A stretch of 64,000 bases of DNA from positions 1,341,001 through 1,405,000 of the forward strand of contig CANJKZ010000108.1 of the NCBI GenBank assembly GCA_947471745.1, in the 5' to 3' direction. The position numbers and the translations under genes are program-made. Position 1 is the stretch's first letter; each line of letters begins with the position of its first letter. Positions 56,001-64,000 of the stretch are shown in pieces. Origin of the DNA: Closterium sp. Naga37s-1 (taxonomy: Eukaryota > Streptophyta > Zygnematophyceae > Desmidiales > Closteriaceae). A model generated the notes under the pieces. That model ran no database searches. It saw nothing but the letters and a program-made list of their open reading frames with translations, and was not told where the DNA came from.

Positions 56001-57928
56001 AGGGGGCCCAGACCCCACCTTCCTCCCCTTCCCTCTTCCCCCTTCCCCTGTCTCCCCCTCTCCCCTCCTTCCCAACTCACCGTTGATCCGCCCGTCCACA
56101 TCTCGTCGTCGCTCACGCCGTCCTTCTCGTTCAGCACGCCCGCCACGCGCAGCGCCGCTAGGGTCTGATCCCAGTCGCCATGAACGTCGCCGACTGGAAC
56201 GGTGGGAAGAGAGGGGAGAGGGAAGGAGGGGTTGGATTGGGGGGTGGATCAGGGGTTGGATTGGAAGATGGCGTTCAACACGCCCGCCACGCGCAGCGCC
56301 GCTAGAGTCTGATCCCAGTCGCCGTGCACGTCGCCGACTGGGGGGGGGAGGGTAAGGAGTTTGGGTGGGGGACGATCTCAAATGAGACTCACAGAAGAAC
56401 AAGAACTATCAGGACGCGAAACATGTATTCGTTACAGTAACTCACTCGCTACAATCCGCTGTCCCGGTGCCGCCACCTTAAACGGCGGCTCCACCATCTC
56501 CCGCGCTTCCGCCAGGCTCACCGCTTGCCACTCCCCCCTCCCCGCCGCAGCGTCTCCCCCGCGTACCCCTCCACACAGCCCCCGCCCGTTCCCGTTGCTG
56601 CTTCCGCGCGCCGCCCCGTTACCATTCTGAGGAACCCAATCGTCCCCAGCCAATGCCGCCGCGAACGTGTCAGCAACCGCCCCGTGTGCAACTGCCTCCC
56701 CCGCGACCGCCGCTCCCGCTACTTTCGCCGTTGTGAGGCGGCGGGAATCCCGCCGTTTCTCATGGCGCTTAGTCGTCGCACTCTTGCTCATCCTTCTCGC
56801 CGCCTCAAATCTGTCCGAATCGCTTACTGCGGCAGCAGCTGCGTCCTTTTCGTGCCACGTGGCGGGGCACGTGGGCAAGAGCGCGAGCGTGGAATTGGCG
56901 GAGGCGGAAGAACGACGGGAGGATGTCTGCGCGGATTGCGCAAGGGCGAGCGCGGAGACGGGTTGCAGCAGCGCGAGAACGGAGAAGAGCGACAATTGCG
57001 CCGCCAGAGCCACCGCGAACCGCGTCTGGCGGTGCGCGTGCGGGCTTAGGTCGAGAGGCGCCGCGAGATGCGGCACGGTAAGCCGAAGGGACGCCGAATA
57101 GGAGGCTTCAAGGGACGCTTGGAACGAGCCGGGAAACGGGGAAGGCATCGGTGAGGTGGTAGTGGTAGTGATTGCAGTGGTTGCGGAGGAGGTAGACAGA
57201 TACGCAGAGGCCACTCCTGCGGCGGCGCCGGTGGCGACGGAAGGGGATGAGGTTACTTCAGCTGCGGATGGTGCTTTCTTTGACGGGGAGCGGTGAAGCG
57301 GTGACTGCGGAGGTGTGATTGGGTGGGCTCCGGATGGAGAGGAAAGAGCGGAGGTCGTTACTCGATTCGCAGGATCCTCCCCGCTCCGCCTCCCGTGGTT
57401 CAGCGAGGGATTGTTTCTGTCAACCCTAAACGCTGGCAGTTTTCCTTGAGAAGAAACGGGTGTTCTTTTGATGCTGTCACACTTCATACTGTCTCCGCCG
57501 TGTCTGCCCGACGAACTTGGACCTCCCGTTACTGTCACCCGAGTACGGCGATGTCCCGCACCGCCCACCGCAATGCTTCCAGCCCATCGCGACGTTGCAC
57601 CCGTTCGCCACGAGTGCCACGTGGCAGCATGTGACACGTCAGCTTCCGACGAATTTGGGATCAACGAGCAGCAAGAGCTCAATTGGCGGTGGCTGAAGTA
57701 CCTCCGGCTGGCAAGCTGCTGACGCGAAGGTTCCGCGAACGCTCCGCAGAAGCTGCTCGGCTCGGCGCGAAGCGAGGGAGTAGCAGGCGAGACTGCGGAT
57801 GAGAGGATGGTGTGCGATGAGAGGGTGGTGGCAGTGGTAACTCCGTTGCTGCCTGCTGTGTCTAAACGTAAGGCAGGGAGGCCGCGCATCGGACAAGCCA
57901 GGGCTGCTGCTGCTGCTGCAGTCGCCAT
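50034..57928 (-). CDS. SLP1: Shewanella-like protein phosphatase (PPP-family metallophosphoesterase)
   Basis: Exons (complement): 56446-57928, 56081-56193, 55253-55366, 54113-54328, 53504-53639, 52432-52610, 50712-50800, 50449-50518 and 50034-50117; phases agree throughout (827 aa). All metal-site motifs are present in order: GDVHGD, GDVLDRGDDE, LNGNHET, LFAHGGILP, VVGHTPQ. Downstream sequence (YGLPRMNRELSQWMRGE, VVWTRLYSQEY) fits the SLP group of bacterial-type PPP phosphatases. Plant SLP1 is a plastid Ser/Thr phosphatase. The first exon adds a roughly 494-residue Ser/Ala/Pro-rich N-terminus, far longer than a normal transit peptide. I start at the ATG at 57928, as the preceding in-frame start is GTG. 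Introns are full of exon copies and hairpins. Confident on family, less on SLP1 versus SLP2 and on location. Confidence 0.85.
50205..50255 (-). pseudogene. Copy of phosphatase last-exon head
   Basis: Repeats the acceptor and first 40 nt of the last exon (VLEIVGDSVQVL), then diverges. It lies in the intron just upstream of the real exon. Confidence 0.75.
51215..51790. repeat. Hairpin array: about ten 59-bp units, each with a palindrome
   Basis: Each unit is CTGCGAGTACAGCCAAGCCC-ACAAG plus the palindrome TGACTTTTGAGTCGA and its complement, plus CCTTCTTC. Two units lack three bases in the right arm (GTCGATCAAAAG). The non-palindromic part derives from the phosphatase exon coding WTRLYSQEYL on the - strand. 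The array lies in the intron between exons 6 and 7. Confidence 0.95.
51870..52430. repeat. Copies of phosphatase exon 6 tail
   Basis: Copies near 51905-51995, 52085-52170 and 52235-52330 repeat NSVVWTRLYSQEYLG--EDKYK coding on the - strand with the GTGAG donor; another is near 51010-51090. Each is followed by the same intron start. Confidence 0.85.
52680..53240. repeat. Second hairpin array with phosphatase exon 6 head
   Basis: Two plain copies of the exon segment coding MNRELSQWMRGEEVWG (about 52690-52770 and 52845-52910) are followed by five units of about 62 bp. Each unit consists of CTCCCGGTTCATGCGAGGCA plus a palindrome with core TTTTGAGACGTCTCAAAA, ending in a normal exon start at about 53210-53235. 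The exon part codes GLPRMNREL on the - strand. Confidence 0.95.
53350..53880. repeat. Copies of phosphatase exon 5 parts
   Basis: On the - strand 53352-53440 repeats ELARNNAALMVNDTLFAHGG with the donor, and 53710-53760 and 53822-53880 repeat the exon head GQRQVWERHEL. The intact exon is 53504-53639. Confidence 0.8.
54400..54930. repeat. Four copies of phosphatase exon 4 head with G-runs
   Basis: Copies on the - strand near 54405-54487, 54563-54643, 54723-54797 and 54860-54912 repeat NGNHETMNVAEEFRYVSDGG coding. Each is preceded (in transcript sense) by a C-run (G-run on +) and an AG acceptor. The true exon is 54113-54328. Confidence 0.9.
55425..56345. repeat. Copies of phosphatase exons 2 and 3
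   Basis: Exon 3 copy at about 55430-55508 (VLVQVGDVLDRGDDE); exon 2 tail copy at about 55930-55990 (NEKDGVSDDEMW); exon 2 head copy at about 56275-56335 (GDVHGDWDQTLAALRVAG). All are on the - strand, each keeping one splice site. Confidence 0.85.
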
Positions 57929-59232
57929 CACGAGTGAACGAGATTCGATGGGGGAGAAATAGGAGAGTCGAATAGAAATAGGACGGTATTGAAAGATGCG
58001 GAGAATGGATAGTTGGACACGAGCCTATGCTCCTGCCCTAGGAAAAATGGTGTGGCGAGCTTGACTCGTGAATTGAGGACGAAGCTCGTCACAACCAAGA
58101 TGGATGGTGCAAAACCTGCAAGAATGAGCTGCCTCAGTCACAAGCAACCATGGATATGGTTGAATTGGGTGAGAATTGAAAGATGATGGAGAATGGATAC
58201 GTTGCGGGTTGTATGGTGGTTGTGGGCTTATAGGAAACACTGCTCGCTTGCCAAGAATTCACGATACGAGCGAAAATATTCGTCAATCAGTCGTATTGCT
58301 ACGTTACTACGTCGCACAGTTCGTCAGCCGTCAACACGCGCAGTATTTCGCAGGGGCATGTGCGTGAACTTCAACCCCAAGCCGCAACGCCCGAGGGGCG
58401 GCTTTTCACTGACGAGATTGCCACGTCCCCCTGGGACGCCGACGCCCCACCACATCTTCGCAGCCAAGCTGTGTCCACCACGTGTATTCCTGCAGATGAG
58501 CGTAATCTTTCCGGCCCTCTGGCGAAAAGGCACTGATTCACTGATCCGCCGCAAGATGAAATCCCAGAGGTCAGTCTGCCCGTTCGCCACGACGTTTGGT
58601 CGGCTGGAATCACTCGTCTCTCCGAGGCCACTCAAATCTGGACAGGCAGGGTACAGTTCAGCAACTCCAACCCCGATACAATACGCCCTCTTTCTAGAAC
58701 TTCTCACCAGCGCAAAATTATCATCTCGCACATAAGAATGCTTCCCAAAGTTTGCTCTATTGCTGCCCTCCATCCGCGATTTTCGCACACACTATCTCAC
58801 AAAAGCCCGAGCCACCACCTGTCAGTCATCGTTGCTCCCCCAACCCCAAGGAACCTCTCTCGATCTTCTCGCGCTGCTCAACTTCGAATTTCCCGCCAAG
58901 CCCATAGATCTTCGCAACAGAACCACCATAGTCCACGATGTCGCATAACGCGTGGTAACCACACAGAAACAAGGCACACTCGTCTCGCGCAAATCCATGA
59001 AGCACCTGGACTGGGATCAGGCTCAGGTCTAACTGCTTCTCGGTCTTGGCTTACCAGTTTAGCAGACTAATCTTAGTTAGGCGCTTGATTTAGTGGCGGG
59101 TATCTAGCTCCCCTAACGGCCAGATCATTGGGCGAAACAGATATTTTACATGTATCGGCCATTTCATAATTCACACTGACCACAAACATATTTATCTCTG
59201 CAGGAAGTTTTCACGGCTTAGCTAAGAACAAC
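57929..59232. promoter_or_regulatory. Shared upstream region of divergent phosphatase and ARC6 genes
   Basis: The two ATGs face away from each other across 1.3 kb, so both promoters lie here. An open frame on - at 58324-58788 (154 codons, containing ELYPACPDLSGLG) has no recognisable domain and may be a chance or undescribed small gene. No clear TATA box on either side. Confidence 0.4.
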
Positions 59233-62200
59233 ATGGCAGGAACTAGCGTTGCTACCGCCTCCCGGGTAGCCAGTTTGCATTCTTATTTCTCCTCGAATTA
59301 TTCTCTTGCCTTAAAGCCTAGTAATTATCACTATGTCACTTACCATAACTCCGTTAGTGCTTTAATCCGTACGCGACAGCAAGGAGATAAGGGGCCACAC
59401 GGCCAGAATCAGGCTCAGTCACCCACCATCGTTACCACCGCTGGCACCATTTTGAGGAAGTCCAGTTTTGTCGGGTTTCCACGGTTGTCACGAAGCGTTT
59501 TAACCTCTAACTATAATTCCAATTGCGCCTGTAGTAAGCTGCACAATGTTGGGCCAGCCAAGTTTCAAACTGAGGGTCCCACTCGGCGTTGTTGCGTGGC
59601 GGCCGCGTATTCCGCCGCCGATGGCGCGGATGGGGGAAGAGTCGGAGGCGGTGTTGTGACGGAAACGAACAATTCGACGGTTTCCGTTTACGAAGAGGGC
59701 GAGAATGGAGGAGACGAACCGTTTATGAGCCTTCCGATAAGTTATTACGAGGTACGAGATTAAAGTTTAATGTGTACCTGAATTTGGGTTCTGTGTTTAT
59801 GGATGCCTGTAGTTGTTATCCGCTTGCACGTAGCCTGTACTGGAAATTTTATTTCACTGTGTTTGCTTTTCTGAAGATAGACTGTTTATTGACCCTGAAA
59901 GTCCGTTTTCCTACCCTGATAACGCCTACTGCAGCACTTACAGCATCACACGGCTGCGTACACTCATAGCCTTTACTATCGCCAACACGTTCTTGTTAAG
60001 TGGAAAAAACGATACCCAGCATGTTGCTTGCACCGCGTACAAACCTGCTACGTAGAGCACCTGTGCTGACCACATTCCGCAATCCCACCTTCCTCCCTCC
60101 CCCATGTACTGCTAGTCCACCCCGACACTCCCACAGCCACCATCGACTCATGCTTGACTCCATGCTCGCCTCCACTGCCCTTTCCCCCACCCCCCAAACC
60201 CCACGTCCCGCCCACCCCAGGTACTCCGAGTCCACCCGGACACTCCCACAGCCACCATCGACTCATGCTCGCCTGTCCCGTCCCTCTCATCACCTACCCA
60301 GTGCCTCCTTTTCCCCCACCCCCACCACCCTCCCGTCCACCCCAGGTTCTGAGAGTCCACCCCAAGACCCCCACAGCCACCATCGACCTCATGCTCCACT
60401 CCATGCTCGCCTCGCCTCTCATCACTTGCCCACCAACCCCTCCCCTCCCCCCCGCTCTCTCGCCCACCCCAGGTGCTGAGAGTCCACCCAGAGACCCCCA
60501 CGGCCACCATCGACCTCATGCTCCACTCCATGCTCGCCTCGCCCCTCACCTTGTCTGTCCCCATTCGCTCCCTCATCCCTCCCTTCCAGGTGCTACGAGT
60601 CCACCCCGAGACCCCCACTGCCACCATCGACCTCATGCTTGACTCCATGCTCGCCTCGCCGCCCCAAGAAGGCTTCACCGTCTCTGCCCTCACGGTCAGG
60701 GCGGAAGTTTTGGAGGCTGCCCGGGACACGCTGCTGGACCTGGAGCTCCGGGCAGAGTATGATGAGGACCTGAAGGCAGCAGGAGTGGAGCAGCAGCAGG
60801 GGTTGGGAGGTGTGGGGAGGGGTGGAGGGGAGTATGGCGGCGAGACTGCGATCATGGTTGATGTTCCCATGAGCCGGGTGAGTTGTTGTTATTGGTGTTT
60901 GTTTGTCTTGCAGTTACTGCATCAGCCGCTCATACCCATTCCCCCACGCCCCCCCCCTGTTTCTCTTTGCTACTGCTAGCTTGTTCGTACAGCTTCTCAC
61001 ATCACGCAAAGCTTTGTATGTACATAAGCTCTAGATTAACTCATAGAGCTGTTCTATTATCTATTCATATTTCCCAGGTCCCTGGCGTGTTGTGCCTGTT
61101 ACAAGAAGCCGGCCGCTCTGCTGACGTGGCAGAGGCGGGCCTCGACCTTCTCTCCCGCCCAGATGGCGACACAGCTTTCCGTGCTGACGTGGCACTCGCC
61201 ACAGCGTTGGCGTACTCAGACCTATCGCGCGACGCCATGTCAGCAGACCCCCCTGCAGTGGCACAGGGCTGCGAGCTGCTGGAAGCTGCGCTGAAGCTTC
61301 TGCAGGTGAGTGTGTTTGAAGGTAGGGCTTTGACTCCTGGCTTGATTTGCGCAAAATACAATCGCAAGCTTTGCTTGCGAGGGTTTCAGGGTTTTGGTTT
61401 CAAATGGTGTGTGTCGGTTTGAGTCCACGACTGATTTTAGAACACCACCTTCGTATTGTCTGCTCATCTCTTTTCTCCGACACTTCCTCGTGGCCTTCCC
61501 TCTATCCGTCTTCTCATTCCTCACTTTCGTTCCGCCTCCACCTCTTTGTCTTCCTCCCGTCCTCGCCTCCTCACGACATCCCCCTTCTCCTTTGCTCAGG
61601 ATGAAGGGGGCGCCCATGTCTGGCGACGTGTTTGCATTGCAGGGGGCGAGGAGGGAAGAGTCACTGGGTTGAAGCACTCTCCCCTAAACGTGTCGTGTGC
61701 CATGGTAACGAGGTGACTTTTGAGTCGACTCAAAAGTCACCTCATTGCAGGGGGCGAGGGAGGAGGGAAGAGTCACTGGGTTGAAGCACTCTCCCCTAAA
61801 CCCTGAACAACCTCACAAGCCGCCTTTCCTTCCTTCCTGTCTGTTTCTCCCTGTCTCCCATCAGGACGAGGGGGGTCCAGGCCTGGCGCCGTCCCTGCAG
61901 GCGGCAATAGAGGACTCGCTGAGGGAGATGGGCCCCACATGCGTGCTGGAGCTGCTCGCACTGCCGCTGGACAAGGAGCACGAGGAGGCCCGGAGCGAGG
62001 GCATACAGGTAAGCGTGGGCGGGTAAATGGGTGACCGTGATTAGGTGAATGGGTGGCTAGGTGGGTGCGTTCTGTCCTTGGGCTCCTGGTAGAGCTGCTG
62101 GCGCTGCCCCTCGACAAGGAGCACGAGGAGGTCTGGAGCGAGGGCATACAGGTGGGCCGCGGGCGCATGGGTGGATGCGAATGGTGGGCCACCTGTAATC

Positions 62201-63700
62201 CCAAGGCGGCTTCTCCCACCACGTGTTCATGCGGGAGGCCTTCCTGCTCCTCACCACCTCGGAGCATGCCATCTTTTTTTCCGGTCACGTTCTCATCTTT
62301 TTCTCCTCTTGACTTTCCCCCCACCAGGCTATGAGCGACCTGCTCTGGTCGCAGACTTCATACAGCACACTCACAGTCTCCTCCCAGGGCGGCTTCTCCC
62401 GCCATGTGTTCATGCGGGAGGCCTTCCTGCGCCTCACCACCTCCGAGCTCATCGCCCACTTCGCTGCCGCCCCGCCGCACGTCGACGCCGGCATCCTCGA
62501 GGCCTACTGGGTCGCGCTCGCCTTCGCTTTCAAAGGGGTTCCAGCTCACCACTTTCCTCCCACCCCCCGCTCCCCCCTCCCTCCCTCCCAGGCAATGAGG
62601 GACCTGCTCTGGTCGCAGAACCCTGACGGAGCACTGTCCTTCTCTTCCCAGGGCGGTTTCTCCCGCCATGTGTTCATGCGGGAGGCCTTCCTCCGTCTCA
62701 CCACCTCGGAGCTCATCGCCCACTTCGCCGCCGCCCCGCCGCACGTCGACGCCGGCATCCTCGAGGCCTACTGGGTGGCTCTCGCCTTTGCCGGCCGGGG
62801 CTTCTTCCTGCGCCGTCCGGCCGACATCGTCCAGTCTGACGCGCTGCTGAAAGAGTTAAACGAGTCCACCGCGTACCGGTTGTTGGTTAACGTGAGCACG
62901 GGTGGCGGGATGGTGGAGGCGGGCGGCGGAGTGGCGGGGACTGGTGGTGTGGCCGGATTGGCCGGTGCGGGAGAGGGTGGGGGAGCAGGCGAAGCAGGAG
63001 TGATTGCAGGAAGAGCAGGAGGAGGAGGAGCGGGGGCAGGAGCGGGAGATCGGGGGCAAGGGGGAGGAGCAGGGAGTGCAATGGCGATGGTGGCGGGGAC
63101 GGACGTGCCAGCGGATCTGTCAGTAGAGAGGGCCATGTGCGCGCTGCTGCTGGGGCAGGTGGGCGCGTGCAAGCGATGGCTGGGCGTGCATGTGACCCCT
63201 CCCTGTGGCGACCTTGCTGTCGCCGAGTATATCTATGCCAACTCGCCTAACGCGCCACCGGTTGACTCGTGGTACGGCGGCAGCAGCATTGCAGGCAGTA
63301 GCACCAGCACAGGTAGCAGCACAGGTAGCAGCACAGCTCCCAGCATAATCACAACGGCTGCAGCCGGAGCAAAAGCGGCAGCAGCAGCGGGAGCAGGGGC
63401 AGGGGAGGAGGATGTACTGTTACCAGGGCTGTGTCGCTTGCTAGAGGTGTGGCTCAGGGAGGTCGTAGCCATGCGGTTCAGAGACACGTCCCACCTCCCT
63501 GTTGCTCTCTCTGAGTACTTTGATCATCCCGCTGTGGGGAGTTTCCTGGACGCGTGGGATCAGGCGCAGGGTGGGGGGGGAGGGGGAGGAGGGAAGGTGG
63601 GGGAGACTGGGAGAGGGGAGGGGGGCGGGATGCGGAATGCTGCTATGGAGGTGATTAGAGGGGTGTTTCCGTGGATGCAGGGAGGGGGTGATGCAGCAGG

Positions 63701-63744
<44 letters not shown>

Positions 63745-64000
63745 CCGCAGCTGAAAATCCTTTCATCTTATCCGCATCAGCCACCACCACCACCACCTCC
63801 TCCCCGTCCCCACCCTTGCCCACCGATTCGTTACAAGACGACTCGTTACAAGACCCGTCCTCGTCGCTCGCCCCAGCAGAGCTCGCGCGATCGCGCACCA
63901 GACGAGAGCTGTTCGGCCCCTCGCCCCTCCTCGACCCCCAAGGCTCGCCCATCCCCCTCCGCACCGCCCAACCGGAATCCCTCCCCACCTTGGGAATACC
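59233..64000 (+). CDS. ARC6: ARC6 chloroplast division protein, 5' part
   Basis: Exons 59233-59751, 60590-60877, 61078-61305, 61865-62008 and 62592 to the right edge; all junctions keep phase 0. The first exon encodes a transit-peptide-like N-terminus ending SLPISYYE, as in ARC6. The degenerate J-like domain follows (TIDLMLDSMLASPP, EAARDTLLDLELRAEYDEDL), then VPGVLCLLQEAGR, DLSRDAMSADPPAV, ELLEAALKLLQ, CVLELLALPLDKE, FMREAFLRLTTSEL and GLCRLLEVWLREVV. ARC6 spans the inner envelope and anchors FtsZ2 filaments on the stromal side. The window stops before the transmembrane and intermembrane-space parts. Long Gly/Ala inserts, including a poly-Ala tract, make this copy larger than angiosperm ARC6. 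The motifs fit ARC6 better than its paralogue PARC6/CDP1. Confidence 0.88.
60095..60560 (+). pseudogene. Four intronic copies of ARC6 exon 2 head
   Basis: Copies near 60103, 60219, 60343 and 60475 repeat LRVHPETPTATIDLMLHSML coding with a CCCCAGGT acceptor; frames and lengths differ. The fifth copy, at 60590, continues into the full exon. Confidence 0.9.
61636..61800. repeat. Perfect 34-bp palindrome between two direct repeats
   Basis: Palindrome at 61710-61743: arms GAGGTGACTTTTGAG and complement around TCGA. It sits between two copies of ATTGCAGGGGGCGAGG...CACTCTCCCCTAAAC (about 61636-61689 and 61744-61800) inside ARC6 intron 3. Confidence 0.95.
62088..62152 (+). pseudogene. Copy of ARC6 exon 4 tail
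   Basis: Repeats ELLALPLDKEHEE--SEGIQ and a GTGGGC donor after the true exon end at 62008. Confidence 0.85.
62200..62560 (+). pseudogene. Two copies of ARC6 exon 5 head
   Basis: A short copy at 62205-62265 (GGFSHHVFMREAFLLLTTSE) and a long one at 62328-62545, which has its own CACCAG acceptor and stays in frame from AMSDLLWSQ through DAGILEAYWVALAF. It diverges before FAGRGFF. The intact exon starts at 62592. Confidence 0.85.
63702..63741 (+). repeat. (GCA)n trinucleotide repeat coding poly-Ala in ARC6
   Basis: About 13 uninterrupted GCA codons inside the ARC6 coding exon, just after FPWMQGGGDAAG. Confidence 0.95.

Overview
The window looks like nuclear DNA of a streptophyte (land-plant lineage) green alga or another early-diverging plant. 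The evidence is the gene set: the chloroplast-division protein ARC6, an EXORDIUM/PHI-1 protein, a plant-type Rab geranylgeranyl transferase alpha subunit, a FANCM helicase, a Shewanella-like phosphatase, and an LRR protein whose repeats each occupy a 72-nt exon. Genes are intron-rich with GT-AG junctions, and Ty1/copia and Ty3/gypsy retroelements are present. I cannot name the species; a GC-rich charophyte such as a zygnematophyte is my best guess.

Layout, left to right: 1-3899 (-) part of a long acidic, Ser-rich, repeat-bearing protein gene of unknown function; 5456-11148 (+) a complete secreted, probably GPI-anchored LRR protein; 12006-14297 (+) a decayed EXORDIUM-like gene; 14585-16406 (+) a 3' fragment of a second LRR gene; 17561-19652 (+) an intact EXORDIUM-like gene; 20481-28566 (+) Rab GGTase alpha; 28858-30377 (-) a secreted Asn/Ala/Ser-rich protein of unknown function; 31150-44240 an island of nested retroelements; 44709-49116 (-) a damaged FANCM helicase gene; 50034-57928 (-) a complete Shewanella-like phosphatase gene; 59233 to the right edge (+) the 5' part of ARC6. 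Five gene models (LRR, EXORDIUM-like 2, Rab GGTase alpha, the secreted protein and the phosphatase) keep intron phase from start to stop.

Three features stand out. First, the Ty3/gypsy element at 34.8-39.1 kb encodes a C5-cytosine DNA methyltransferase domain upstream of its reverse transcriptase. Second, nearly every host gene carries tandem, mostly truncated copies of its own exons inside its introns, often keeping a splice site. Third, a family of short palindromes (core TTTTGAG-N4-CTCAAAA, where N4 is TCGA, ACGT or AATT) repeatedly lies at the junction between two direct copies of host sequence; in two places hairpin plus exon fragment has become a tandem array. The second and third observations may be one process that builds introns and duplicates exons.

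The genes do not form a single pathway. ARC6 and possibly the phosphatase act in the chloroplast and are divergently arranged across about 1.3 kb. The LRR and EXORDIUM-like genes act at the cell surface and have been duplicated as an alternating pair. Exon coordinates come from reading splice sites and phase by eye and may be off by one or two bases. Copy boundaries are approximate.
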